A stretch of DNA of 64,000 nt from positions 58,574 through 122,573 of the forward strand of contig JAUNJY010000006.1 of the NCBI GenBank assembly GCA_030535455.1. The letters are read 5' to 3'. Under the pieces are notes generated by a model. It worked only from the letters and a program-made list of their open reading frames with translations. It made no database searches and was not told where the DNA came from. The translations under genes and the position numbers were made by a program. Below are positions 35,301 to 46,265 of the stretch, piece after piece. Origin of the DNA: a bacterium (GTDB lineage Bacteria > Bacillota > Clostridia > Lachnospirales > Lachnospiraceae). The number at the start of each line of letters is the position of its first letter. The stretch's first letter is position 1.

Positions 35301-36614
35301 TAACGGCAGCTTGTGCGTTAACTGAACTGAATAGGTCTGACTTCCGCCATTTGCAATGCTAATCTTTGCAGCATTATCTGCATAGGCTGCCGACGCATCT
35401 CCTCCAAACCCAGATAGTGCAAGTAAATCCCAGCCATTAGAACTATTCTTATCATAATCCTCTACCACTTTATTAATGGTATCAAGAGAAGATGATGTAA
35501 GGTTATCTCCAACTTTTCCACCTAATAGTTCACCAACAGTAGCCGTACTTGGAGTAACATTTTCATTATAGTTACCGACTTTACCGTCTTGCCCTACTAA
35601 ATCATATACTCTGACATAGTCTACTTTCATCTGGCCGCCATCTATTGTCTGATCAAGCTGCCCCTCATCGTAGTTTCCGCCCACTGCCAGGTTCAGCATA
35701 ATATAAAATGGCTGGTCGAATGGTGCACCATATGTATAGTCATCTGCATTATCTGACGACTTTGAAAACCAATTACTTGTTTTATAATACAGTTCATTAT
35801 CTACATACCAACGCATCTCTCCTGGTTCCCATTCAAGTGCATAAACATGTTCATCAGATGTATTAAATCCTTCTTTGGTGTAGGTTCCTCCATTATACTT
35901 ATTATTTGGCCATACATCGCCATAATGAATTGTACCGCCAACACTATTTGTAACTCTTCCTCTGGCCTCCATAATATCAATTTCTCCTGAAGCTGCCCAT
36001 ACACCATATTTGTCATACGCAGGCATCATCCAAAATGCTGGCCAATATCCGGTCCCTTCTGGAAGTGAGATAGCGGCCTCAAACCGTCCATACTTCTTTG
36101 CAAATAGGGCCTGTCCTCCTTCTGTTCCTGCAGCATTTGTTCCGTTCTCTGTACATCCACTATTCCCTTTTGTCCATATTCTTGTGGAAGTATATGCCTT
36201 TCCTCCGTATTTACTAGCCTGATCTCCCGTTTGTTTTGCAGTGATGATAAGTTTTCCATCTTTCACTTCAGCATTCTCTCCAGCTGTATAGTACTCACAT
36301 TCGCTGTTCCCCCATCCATCATTTCCGTACTCTGCTCCCGTTCCAACCATGTATCCCCATTTTGACTGATCAAGGGCTGTTCCACTAAATTCATCATTCC
36401 AAACAAGTTGCCAATCCTTAGTTTCTTCTACTTCGCTTTCTTTTGTCGTAATGTCCACTATCTGCCCTATCTTAGGGACATTCTCTTCAGTAGCTTCCTC
36501 TGCATACGTCCTGTTCATAGGAACTACAGTGAATACCATAAGTGCTGATACAAAAGCTGCAGTCCCCTTCTTTGTCCTTCGAAGAATTTGGCTAAATTGC
36601 TTGTTTTTCTGCAT
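32331..36614 (-). CDS. Very large secreted GH16 beta-glucanase with four CBM4/9-like modules, InlB repeat, BIG2 and two FN3-like domains
   Basis: 1427 residues. After a signal peptide (to about residue 38), a GH16 domain spans about 63-340 with the catalytic motif GEIDIMEARG (Glu nucleophile, Asp, Glu acid/base) near residue 212, as in laminarinases and lichenases. Then come beta-sandwich modules resembling CBM4_9 at about 378-525, 540-685, 700-838 and 941-1075, an Ig-like stretch at 838-940, one InlB-type repeat (1080-1150, GYTFNGWYTD), a BIG2 domain (1160-1240, GISLNATKVTLLVGKTFTL) and two fibronectin III-like modules to the end. It should cut beta-1,3 or mixed-linkage glucans outside the cell. 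The start (complement of 36612-36614) follows AAGGGGAA. The tail design is shared with the pectate lyase. Confidence 0.92.
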   Translation of the reverse strand: MQKNKQFSQILRRTKKGTAAFVSALMVFTVVPMNRTYAEEATEENVPKIGQIVDITTKESEVEETKDWQLVWNDEFSGTALDQSKWGYMVGTGAEYGNDGWGNSECEYYTAGENAEVKDGKLIITAKQTGDQASKYGGKAYTSTRIWTKGNSGCTENGTNAAGTEGGQALFAKKYGRFEAAISLPEGTGYWPAFWMMPAYDKYGVWAASGEIDIMEARGRVTNSVGGTIHYGDVWPNNKYNGGTYTKEGFNTSDEHVYALEWEPGEMRWYVDNELYYKTSNWFSKSSDNADDYTYGAPFDQPFYIMLNLAVGGNYDEGQLDQTIDGGQMKVDYVRVYDLVGQDGKVGNYNENVTPSTATVGELLGGKVGDNLTSSSLDTINKVVEDYDKNSSNGWDLLALSGFGGDASAAYADNAAKISIANGGSQTYSVQLTHKLPLTYGYTYQVSFKAKADAKRTASVKLGQAGGSFAAYTDTFIPEIMTDWNSYIYTFDMKSETDENCRLEINMGQNTSSVYVKDLQVVSIGKTKVAGENEAKEPLSNGEHIYNGTFDQGNKVNDQGIMTRMKYWNTENVNAVVDASTRQLKLVSTEEGNGTLSQVGLQMLPKDMYKLSFDAKAGEQRELSMKVMNSKGREYLNKTAKLTSDMETYTYEFTVEEQGDTMGQLIFQLGDSSIPVFIDNISIVRTTDHNIDYSEVKCYLLGNGNFEAGTSSWRAYQSTMGIDTVDGANQLWIAAAKSTNNYDMMLLNENLLFKSGLSYTLKFKAKTTGSTNQPLTVRIQRDTDWTSLLDKEVTVVSEWKEYEYEFKPSYDDSFNLKFLLSGVTENCNFNFKDIELYVTNKPVLEAAYLYDTGETLAQKDVTISYITKQGWEDCKDISYYVNDQLVDSSKVTLDKEKKTVTIDGSLFEEANAYVIKAVAPGFDMTNSVTHTVLDKSGNLVTNGDFSKGITGWNSYFTNGCGSFSVENQEAKVNFTWHEGQTWDLQLYQEGINLKANKKYSISFKAKATIDRDIAVEFPTAVPFQTISLTKDYQTFSYEYTPSEDVSAKINFLLGNINNLNNVENPHTIYFDDIVIKELVEEAPTYKITYNVGAGKNNGENPATYQLGDTIVLKDATLTGYTFNGWYTDSAYKNKVTQISADTSGDLVLYAKFTKIVTPPKPVAVTGISLNATKVTLLVGKTFTLSAKVLPTNATDKSVTYTSSNTKIAKVSSAGKITAVAAGKVYITAKVGNKSAKCTITVVQKPSKVKGINISGQTTTSVKVSYKKLSGVTGYQIQVVNGKKIVSDKKTSKTSYTIKGLKAATTYKVRVRAYKIVNGTYFYGDYSAYSNTATAPKKVSIKSLVSVKKKGLKLIWNKVEGASGYEIYIKEGNGKYKRIKSVSSKVTSYSRSSLKNKKTYTFKVRAYSLVNGKRIYGSFSNSKTKKIN

Positions 36615-36771
36615 CACTCTTCCCCTTTCATTGTAAATATTTGTAACTTTTTCTTTATGTCCGCTCACGTATGTTAACTATATTATACAATTTTGAAAAT
36701 ATATTCCTTTATTAATTATTACAATTTTTCCCTTGTTTTTTTCATTCCATAATTTCCTCTATTTGCAAAAC

Positions 36772-36904
36772 ACTCCGCGTCGAACGCGATCACGAAGTGA
36801 TAAACTCCTTCCGCGTAAGAGCCATCTTGGCTTTCTGATTTTTAGAAAGTCTTTTTTAATTGATAGGAAGCTTCTCGAAGAGAGTTTCCTATCAATCAAA
36901 AAAA
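36772..36904 (-). repeat. Structured dispersed repeat, family B copy 2
   Basis: Read on the minus strand it repeats the layout of 1142-1275: T-tract, a 14-bp stem (TTGATTGATAGGAA with TTCCTATCAATTAA), a second hairpin GACTTTC...GAAAGCC, AGATGGC, and a GC-rich tail with GTTCGACGC. At least three stem-1 pairs differ from copy 1 with both partners changed. It starts at the T-tract of the guaB terminator and ends before the glucanase promoter region. On the plus strand its second hairpin plus six T residues looks like a terminator. Confidence 0.55.
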
Positions 36905-36944
36905 GACGATATATTTGTATATACAAACATATCGTCTTCACAGC
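36903..36944 (-). terminator. Terminator of guaB
   Basis: AAGACGATAT...ATATCGTCTT hairpin with an inner TTTGTATATACAAA palindrome, followed by seven T residues on the minus strand. Confidence 0.85.
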
Positions 36945-36993
36945 AAACTAATATAATTTTTCGTTTAGAGCCTGTTAACAAGCAATCTCTTAC

Positions 36994-38481
<1,488 letters not shown>

Positions 38482-38513
38482 TTAAAATTTATAGAATTAT
38501 AAATATTTTTAAA

Positions 38514-38542
38514 AGTATAACTAATAATTAAAGGGTTGTCAA
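38514..38542 (-). promoter_or_regulatory. Promoter of guaB
   Basis: TTGACA (complement of 38537-38542), 17-bp spacer, TATACT (complement of 38514-38519). Confidence 0.8.
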
Positions 38543-38715
38543 TAACGAAATTTAATGAATGAGTTCAATTTAACTGAGTTTTTAAGCCTCTTTTCTAATT
38601 ATTAATGAAACTATATGCATTAAATATAAATAGTATGAATATAATATTACTTTTTAAACTGGTAAATACTAGCTATTTCTCGTTATTATCACAATTTATT
38701 CGGTAAAACGACAAA

Positions 38716-38752
38716 AGGAGCAATTATTATAAATATTCATAATAATTACTCC
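38716..38752 (-). terminator. Terminator of the membrane protein gene at 38772
   Basis: GGAG-AATTATTAT and ATAATAATT-CTCC arms, with T residues after the hairpin on the minus strand. Confidence 0.75.
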
Positions 38753-38771
38753 AAAATATTTTTTCTATTTT

Positions 38772-39269
38772 TTAATCAATATGCACTAGGCGTCTTGATT
38801 TATTTCTCATACATTCAACCATTTTTTCATTTGGCTCAAATAAAAGTTTAACTACTTCTTTATCCTTATGGGTAATCACTACATAATGACTCTTTCCTTT
38901 GACATGGGAAGTATAATCTAAAACTTTTAGCTCTTTGTTATTCCATGGATCTAATGCATGGGAACCTTCTTTTGCTACTACTTCACAGTCATCAAAATCA
39001 ATACGGCACATTCTTTTGCGTTTTGAATTACCTGTAATCTTATCAACATCTAATTGACCATCACAGAAAATATATTCATACTCGTATTTAATCTTGGATG
39101 CTTTTACAATACCATATGTAGCTACCCCAATTGGTACGGCTAATAAATAGAAACTAATAAAGGATGCCAATAATGATACTACTAAAACAGCAAAGTATAT
39201 TACAATCTTTCCTATATCTTTCTGAGACAGATCGCATTTTACTCCGCTCTCCGCATACATTTCATTCAT
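38772..39269 (-). CDS. Hypothetical membrane protein, 165 aa
   Basis: I cannot name the family. Two closely spaced hydrophobic segments (VIYFAVLVVSLLASFISFYLLAV and the following GVATYGIV) are followed by a soluble domain with alternating strands (YEYEYIFCDGQLDVDKITG, RIDFDDCEVVAKEG, SHYVVITHKDKEVVKLLFEPNEKMVECM). The layout, two helices then a beta-rich domain, is like small PH-type membrane proteins. The ATG follows GGAGG. It is monocistronic, with its own terminator, between groEL and guaB. Confidence 0.8.
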   Translation of the reverse strand: MNEMYAESGVKCDLSQKDIGKIVIYFAVLVVSLLASFISFYLLAVPIGVATYGIVKASKIKYEYEYIFCDGQLDVDKITGNSKRKRMCRIDFDDCEVVAKEGSHALDPWNNKELKVLDYTSHVKGKSHYVVITHKDKEVVKLLFEPNEKMVECMRNKSRRLVHID

Positions 39270-39367
39270 ATGTAAATCCTCCTATAATTTTCTGTAAGCA
39301 TTTCTTACAACATTATCTTCTGAATACTCTTATTATACAAAATATATAAAAAAATGACTAGTCTAAA

Positions 39368-39410
39368 AAAATCCTTTCCTATCAAAAAATGATAAGAAAG
39401 GATTTTTTAT
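39368..39410 (-). terminator. Terminator of groESL
   Basis: AAATCCTTTC-TATCA and GATA-GAAAGGATTT arms, then T residues, just after the groEL stop. Confidence 0.85.
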
Positions 39411-39429
39411 AAACTCATCAGAGTTTTTC

Positions 39430-41055
<1,626 letters not shown>

Positions 41056-41097
41056 CTAATTCCTCCATATTTTTTATATTTTTTAATGGGTAACTAT

Positions 41098-41382
41098 CTA
41101 TTCAACAACAGCTACAATATCGTTTTGTTTTACGATAATATATTCTTCATCTTCTAATTTAACTTCTGTTCCTGCATACTTAGAATAAATTACTGTCTGA
41201 CCAACTTTAACTTGCATTTCGATTTCTTTGCCATCTACCATTCCGCCAGGACCAACTGCAATAACTTCTGCTTGTTGAGGTTTTTCTTTTGCCTGACCTG
41301 GTAATACGATACCGGATTTAGTAGTTTCTTCTGCAACTAATTGTTTTAATACAACTCTGTCTCCTAAAGGTACTAATTTCAT
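41098..41382 (-). CDS. groES: Co-chaperonin GroES (Hsp10)
   Basis: 94 residues: LVPLGDRVVLKQLVAEETTKSGIVLPGQAKEKPQQAEVIAVGPG, with the mobile loop around TKSGIVLP that docks on GroEL, and the ending YIIVKQNDIVAVVE. First gene of the groESL operon; ATG follows GGAGG. Confidence 0.98.
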   Translation of the reverse strand: MKLVPLGDRVVLKQLVAEETTKSGIVLPGQAKEKPQQAEVIAVGPGGMVDGKEIEMQVKVGQTVIYSKYAGTEVKLEDEEYIIVKQNDIVAVVE

Positions 41383-41762
41383 TGTATATTCCTCCTTAAA
41401 TTATTCTAATTTTTTTGTGTTATTAGCACTCATTCCATTTGAGTGCTAACTAATGATTATATATTAGTAAATTTACCACTTAATTGCAAGTATTCCTATT
41501 ATGAGAATTCCTCTAAATTCTCATTTTTGATATAGTTTTCTCTCGTTTACTCTTCATATCTCATTATTTCTCTCATTTCATAGTATAACCATAAGACTGT
41601 CTATCATTCTACTGCATATAAAATGAACGAACTATTTTCTGCAAAAGGACAAATGGAGCTAAATGTGCTACAATAAGTGAATAAGACAACCTATATGGTA
41701 AATCCTATGCTTGTTTTGCTTCTATTATACATAAACAACAAACCATCGAAAGGAAAATAACA
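41383..41762. other. Divergent intergenic region between groES and the DUF6062 gene
   Basis: Holds the CIRCE-controlled groESL promoter on the left. The right 250 bases contain no recognised gene or motif beyond a possible minus-10 (TACAAT near 41668) for the rightward gene. Confidence 0.5.
41423..41461 (-). promoter_or_regulatory. CIRCE operator and minus-10 of groESL
   Basis: A perfect CIRCE inverted repeat, TTAGCACTC-N9-GAGTGCTAA, at 41423-41449 binds the HrcA repressor. TATAAT (complement of 41456-41461) lies seven bases upstream, so CIRCE covers the transcription start. Confidence 0.95.
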
Positions 41763-42485
41763 TTGAAAGAGAAATTATATACTATTCCTGTAAATGATGC
41801 ATTCCATACCTCATGTGAATGCCCAATCTGTACCATGTACCATTCTTTAGAAGAAAATGCAATTGATTTCACCATGGGGCCTAGCTATATGGAAGATGAC
41901 ATACGAGAGACAACCAATCAGCAAGGCTTCTGTGAGAAACATATTGGCATGCTTTACAAAAATCAGAACCGTCTAGGGCTCTCCCTTATGCTGTCTACCC
42001 ATCTAAAAAAGACAAGGGAAGACATCGAGAAACTGACTAAATCAGGAACAACAAAATCATCCGGTCTGTTTAAGAAAAAAGCATCCGAGTCACCATTAAC
42101 TACTTATATTAAGAAAGTCAGCCAAAGCTGCTATGTATGTGACCGTATTGACCAAGTATTCAAACGTTATTTAATTACAATTCTCTATCTGTATAAAAAT
42201 GATGCCGACTTTAAAAAAGAATTCAATGCAAGCAAAGGTTTTTGCATGCCTCATTATGGAATGCTTTACGAACTAGCTGCCTCTGAACTTAGTGGTGCTA
42301 CATACGAAGCATTTATTGAAGATATCAATCAGCTCTACCTTTCCAATGTAAAGCGAGTAGAAGACGACCTGTTATGGTTTATTGATAAGTTTGATTACCG
42401 ATTTGCCAATGAACCTTGGAAAAACTCAAAAGATGCTCTTCCTAGAAGCATTGAAAAATTAAATAGTGTGTTAATTGAAGAATAA
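41763..42485 (+). CDS. DUF6062 family protein with repeated Cys/His motifs
   Basis: 240 residues with a TTG start preceded by GAAAGGA. The sequence has two similar halves: CECPIC ... FCEKHIGMLY and SCYVCD ... FCMPHYGMLYELA. Each half supplies a CxxC and a FCxxH, a pattern suited to binding zinc or another metal. Hydrophilic, no signal peptide, so cytoplasmic. Function unknown. It reads away from groESL and ends at a hairpin shared with the convergent DUF2225 gene. Confidence 0.8.
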   Translation: MKEKLYTIPVNDAFHTSCECPICTMYHSLEENAIDFTMGPSYMEDDIRETTNQQGFCEKHIGMLYKNQNRLGLSLMLSTHLKKTREDIEKLTKSGTTKSSGLFKKKASESPLTTYIKKVSQSCYVCDRIDQVFKRYLITILYLYKNDADFKKEFNASKGFCMPHYGMLYELAASELSGATYEAFIEDINQLYLSNVKRVEDDLLWFIDKFDYRFANEPWKNSKDALPRSIEKLNSVLIEE

Positions 42486-42498
42486 TGTTTTATATAAA

Positions 42499-42553
42499 AA
42501 AGGATAAGGAAAGAAATTCTATCTACATAGTTTTTCTTTCCTTATCCTTTTTT
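42499..42553. terminator. Bidirectional terminator overlapping the end of the DUF2225 gene
   Basis: An AAAAGGATAAGGAAAGA arm pairs perfectly with its complement around an 18-base loop between convergent genes; the right arm contains the DUF2225 stop codon. Confidence 0.8.
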
Positions 42554-43396
42554 CATCTCGTTGGCAATCCTAATGCGCTCTTTTATTTCCCTTGCTTTAT
42601 TCTTTATACGTTCATTGGCTTCTCGTGATACCAAAATACGTGATACTGATTTTAATGCTTCCTCTGTCTTTCCTAATCGCCTTGCTAATTCAGCCACTAA
42701 ATAATTTACTGTAACTTCATCCATACCGCAAATCGGAAAATTTTCTTTCATAAATGCAGTACAAAAACCTTCATATGCATTTTTAAGAAAATCCAGCTCT
42801 AACTTAAATAATCCTAATTTGATCTTTTCATAGTTTGGAATTTTTGAAGGCAGTGTCTCCCTTTTGCCTCGATACAGCCATGCAAGTTTCAGACAAGTAT
42901 AAGCCCGTTCACTATTCTTACCCTTAGTTACTATGGTATTAACTAATGCTAATTTATAACGCATAATTGCCTGATCATAGGTATACATGGACTGCTCCGT
43001 ATCAAATGGCTTGAATGTAGAGCTAATCTGCTCTTTTACAAGCCTAGCCTGCATATTCGTCATATAGTTAAAAAACCTTGTTACAGCAGCATAACCACAT
43101 TTAGGGCATGCTACTACATCATATTTAATTGCATCAACGAACTGATACTTTGGTCGCAAATCAGAGTCTGAAGATAGTAATTTCACCTTCCCTACTCTGA
43201 CTGTTTTTGATTTAAATGTGTTATCACAAACAGGACAAGTATAGGTTTTATCGAATAGAAAATCAGCTTCAACCTTCTTTATTTGTTGAGAAGTAGCAGG
43301 CCCGTTACCGGACCTGCTACTCTCTTTTTCATATATATCTATATTCTTTAACTTTTCTAGTCCAAACTGTTCTAATCCCGAGAACAATTCCCCCAT
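42542..43396 (-). CDS. DUF2225 domain-containing protein
   Basis: 284 residues. An N-terminal Cys4 zinc-ribbon-like unit (YTCPVCDNTFKSK ... VVACPKCGYAAVTRFF) precedes a helical TPR-like region (MRYKLALVNTIVTKGKNSERAYTCLKLAWLYRG, LARRLGKTEEALKSVSRILVS). This is the DUF2225 layout; the function is not established. It follows glnS by 11 bases on the same strand, so it is probably in its operon. Confidence 0.88.
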   Translation of the reverse strand: MGELFSGLEQFGLEKLKNIDIYEKESSRSGNGPATSQQIKKVEADFLFDKTYTCPVCDNTFKSKTVRVGKVKLLSSDSDLRPKYQFVDAIKYDVVACPKCGYAAVTRFFNYMTNMQARLVKEQISSTFKPFDTEQSMYTYDQAIMRYKLALVNTIVTKGKNSERAYTCLKLAWLYRGKRETLPSKIPNYEKIKLGLFKLELDFLKNAYEGFCTAFMKENFPICGMDEVTVNYLVAELARRLGKTEEALKSVSRILVSREANERIKNKAREIKERIRIANEMKKG

Positions 43397-43407
43397 AATA
43401 AGTCTCC

Positions 43408-45078
43408 CTATTTATTGTTTGGTTTATAAGAACTCTTTTGAGATACAATACGGTTAAATACTAAATGCTCTTTGCTTGAATCCTTACAATCTGTACAGAA
43501 ATATCCATGACGTAAGAATTGGAAGCTATCAAATCCAGTAGCATCTGCTAATGCTGGTTCTACATAACAGTCTTTTAATACAACTAAGGAATTAGGATTT
43601 ACATTTACAGATCCATCCTCATTGTATACACCTTTTTCTTCATCTACTAAGTTTTCGTATAAACGAACTTCTGCTTTAATTGCTTCTTTTGCAGATACCC
43701 AGTGAATTGTTCCTTTTACTTTTCTTCCTGTAAATCCAGAACCACTCTTAGTTTCAGGGTCATACGTACAATGTACTTCTACCACTTTGCCTGTCTCATC
43801 TGTAATGTAATCTGTACATGTTACAAAGTAAGCATGCATTAAACGAACTTCATTTCCTGGGAACAGACGGAAGTATTTCTTAGGTGGTTCGATCATGAAA
43901 TCTTCACGTTCAATGTATAATTCACGGCTAAATGGAACTTTGCGCATGCCTAATTCTTCATTTTCCTGATTATTCATAACGTCTAAATATTCTACTTGAT
44001 CTTCTGGATAATTTGTAATTACAAGTTTGATTGGATCAAGAACAGCCATCATTCTGGATTTCTTTAATTTTAAATCTTCACGAATACAGTAATCAAGCAT
44101 TGCCATATCACATGAGCTGTTTGCTTTACTAATACCGCTAAGTTCGATAAACGTACGGATAGACTCTGGAGTAAATCCACGTCTTCTTAATGCTGCAATT
44201 GTTACAAGTCTTGGGTCATCCCAGCCATCAACAATTCCATCTTCTACTAACTTCTTGATATAACGCTTTCCTGTAATAACGTTTGTTAAATACATTTTTG
44301 CAAATTCAATCTGTTTTGGAGGATTATCGTATCCAACTTCATTTACAACCCAGTCGTATAATGGACGGTGATCTTCAAATTCTAGCGTACAGATTGAATG
44401 GCTAATTCCTTCAATTGCATCCTCGATTGGATGAGCAAAATCATACATAGGATAAATGCACCATTTATCTCCTGTATTGTGGTGATGCATACGCGCAATA
44501 CGATAGATGATTGGATCACGCATGTTGATATTAGGGCTAGACATATCAATCTTAGCACGTAATACTCTTGATCCATCTTCGAATTCACCATTTTTCATTT
44601 TTTCAAATAATTCTAGGTTTTCTTCTACAGAACGATCACGGTACGGACTATTCTTGCCAACCTCTTTTAATGTTCCTCTATATTCACGAATTTGATCTGG
44701 TGTTAAGTCACAAACATAAGCTTTCCCTTTTTTAATTAAAGTAATTGCTGCTTCGTACATTTGTTCAAAATAATCAGATGCAAAGAATACACGACTCTCA
44801 TCTAATCCACCAGTAATCCATTCAACATCTTGTTTGATTGAGTTAACAAATTCAACTTTTTCTTTTGTAGGATTTGTATCATCAAATCTTAAATTGAAGT
44901 TACCATTGTATTTCTTAGCTAAACCACTATTTAAAACAATAGATTTTGCATGTCCAATGTGTAGGTAACCGTTAGGTTCTGGAGGGAATCTAGTTACAAC
45001 GGCTTTGCAATGTCCTTCCGCAATGTCCTTATCTATAATTTGTTCTATAAAATTCTTTGAAATATTATTTTCTTCCAC
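43408..45078 (-). CDS. glnS: Glutamine--tRNA ligase
   Basis: 556 residues of class I GlnRS. The HIGH motif lies in [18 protein letters not shown], with downstream [13 protein letters not shown] and [15 protein letters not shown]. The KMSKS equivalent is degenerate ([11 protein letters not shown]), as commonly seen in GlnRS. The C-terminal beta-barrel binds the anticodon. The start is a GTG with GGGATGA eight bases upstream. Possession of GlnRS means glutaminyl-tRNA is charged directly in this organism; whether the amidotransferase route is also present cannot be told. Confidence 0.95.
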   Translation of the reverse strand: MEENNISKNFIEQIIDKDIAEGHCKAVVTRFPPEPNGYLHIGHAKSIVLNSGLAKKYNGNFNLRFDDTNPTKEKVEFVNSIKQDVEWITGGLDESRVFFASDYFEQMYEAAITLIKKGKAYVCDLTPDQIREYRGTLKEVGKNSPYRDRSVEENLELFEKMKNGEFEDGSRVLRAKIDMSSPNINMRDPIIYRIARMHHHNTGDKWCIYPMYDFAHPIEDAIEGISHSICTLEFEDHRPLYDWVVNEVGYDNPPKQIEFAKMYLTNVITGKRYIKKLVEDGIVDGWDDPRLVTIAALRRRGFTPESIRTFIELSGISKANSSCDMAMLDYCIREDLKLKKSRMMAVLDPIKLVITNYPEDQVEYLDVMNNQENEELGMRKVPFSRELYIEREDFMIEPPKKYFRLFPGNEVRLMHAYFVTCTDYITDETGKVVEVHCTYDPETKSGSGFTGRKVKGTIHWVSAKEAIKAEVRLYENLVDEEKGVYNEDGSVNVNPNSLVVLKDCYVEPALADATGFDSFQFLRHGYFCTDCKDSSKEHLVFNRIVSQKSSYKPNNK

Positions 45079-45172
45079 TAAACAATCATCCCTTTCTCGT
45101 ACTTCTCATATTCTAATGTAAATATAGTCTATTTTTAATCATACATAGAATATTACCACATTTCCACATAAT

Positions 45173-45210
45173 TATAAAGGACTTATTTCTATTGAAATAA
45201 GTCCTTTATA
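45173..45210 (-). terminator. Terminator after the SleB-like hydrolase gene
   Basis: A perfect stem of 16 bp (ATAAAGGACTTATTTC with its complement, 4-base loop) followed by A/T-rich sequence. Confidence 0.75.
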
Positions 45211-45239
45211 TATTCTTATCTATATTATCGTATTAATTC

Positions 45240-45292
45240 TCTAAAATAATAATATCACTATCTAAAATAATAATATCACTATCTAAAATAGT
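45240..45292 (-). repeat. 21-bp tandem repeat spanning the 3' end of the hydrolase gene
   Basis: CTAAAATA units begin at 45241, 45262 and 45283, a period of 21 bp. The gene-proximal copy includes the true stop (TTTAGATAG on the minus strand) and the others duplicate it downstream, echoing the ppdK tail. Confidence 0.8.
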
Positions 45293-45782
45293 GATCTCCA
45301 ATAAATACAGCTTTAGGATATTTTTTCTTAATTGCTGATTTACTTCTATACATAGTGAAGAAGTAAGTGGATTTAGAAACAACATATTTACCGTTTAAAG
45401 CAGCTTTTGCAGCTTTCTTACATTCTTCCATTTGTTTCTTTTCCCCATACCCGTACTTCGTCTTGCCTTCATATTTCTTTAAGGCTTTTGCTAAAGAACC
45501 AGATTTTGCTGGAGTAAATTGTCCTTTTTGATAAATAACACCTTTGATCGAGTTTGGAAATTTCTTGGATTTTTTTCTATTTAGTACAACATTTGCAACT
45601 GCAACTTTTCCTTTATATGATTGATTTCCTGCTTCACAATAAATAATAGCAGTTAAATACTTTAAGTCCGTACTTGAATATGATGTTTTCTTTGATGCAG
45701 CTGATGCATTTACTCCAAGTGAACTTAACGCCACGGTAAATGCCATCAAACATATCAAAACTTTTTTCATCGTTGCTTTCAT
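45279..45782 (-). CDS. Secreted cell wall hydrolase, SleB/CwlJ-type (Hydrolase_2)
   Basis: 167 residues with a signal peptide (about 1-29, ending NASAA). The mature part has LTAIIYCEAGNQSYKGKVAVANVVLNRKKSKKFPNSIKGVIYQKGQFTP, the hallmark of SleB/CwlJ lytic transglycosylase-like domains, with the catalytic Glu in YCEAGNQ. In spore formers such enzymes degrade cortex; vegetative secreted versions also exist, and this lysine-rich short one, without a peptidoglycan-binding module, could be either. ATG follows AGGAGA. A promoter is predicted at 45907-45934. Confidence 0.9.
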   Translation of the reverse strand: MKATMKKVLICLMAFTVALSSLGVNASAASKKTSYSSTDLKYLTAIIYCEAGNQSYKGKVAVANVVLNRKKSKKFPNSIKGVIYQKGQFTPAKSGSLAKALKKYEGKTKYGYGEKKQMEECKKAAKAALNGKYVVSKSTYFFTMYRSKSAIKKKYPKAVFIGDHYFR

Positions 45783-45906
45783 ATGTTATCTCCTTTTTTA
45801 ATAATTTATTTAAATTTTTATTCAGTTCAAAATCTATTACAACCTTATGTACTTTTTAAAACATTTTTATGAATTTTAGCAATAAGTTGTTAACATTTGT
45901 GTAATA

Positions 45907-45934
45907 ATTATAACACAGCAAATCAAAAAATCAA
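45907..45934 (-). promoter_or_regulatory. Predicted promoter of the SleB-like gene
   Basis: TTGATT (complement of 45929-45934), 16 bp, TATAAT (complement of 45907-45912). Confidence 0.55.
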
Positions 45935-46147
45935 CCCTTTAAAGCCCTTTTTCCGTCGCCTTGATGTTACAATAATCGATTTTTTATTATTTTCGTTGTA
46001 ATTTTGCATAATTGTATAAATTATTTTTTCTCTATTTTGTTTGTTTTGTATATACTAAATTATTAACGAAATATTTCATTATGGAAATAGATAAATTAGC
46101 ATTTCATTTATTAGTTAATTTTACGAAATATGCCAGTATTTTTACAC

Positions 46148-46197
46148 CCAAAAAGTGCCACAAGCCCTTATTTTATAGGGTTTGTGGCACTTTTTTA
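46148..46197. terminator. Strong hairpin terminator downstream of hisA
   Basis: An AAAGTGCCACAA-CCCT arm pairs with AGGG-TTGTGGCACTTT, with T residues on the plus side and A residues before the stem. Confidence 0.7.
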
Positions 46198-46265
46198 TTA
46201 ATATAAAACATTGAATTTTAGTAGATTTTTTTTTATTTTTTATGTTGTTTCACAAAAAAATTTGA

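Larger units (their letters stand above)
45783..46265. other. 483-bp intergenic region
   Basis: No gene seen; a 64-residue frame at 46012-46206 runs through a terminator and is discounted. Contents are the hydrolase promoter (45907-45934) and a strong hairpin (46148-46197). Confidence 0.6.

Noticed and set aside
36759-36941. Overlapping 60-72-residue frames on both strands around 36.8 kb
   Set aside because: They arise from the inverted repeats of family B and encode mirrored repeats of the same residues; no ribosome binding sites.
46012-46206. 64-residue plus-strand frame
   Set aside because: It runs through a strong terminator hairpin and has no ribosome binding site.
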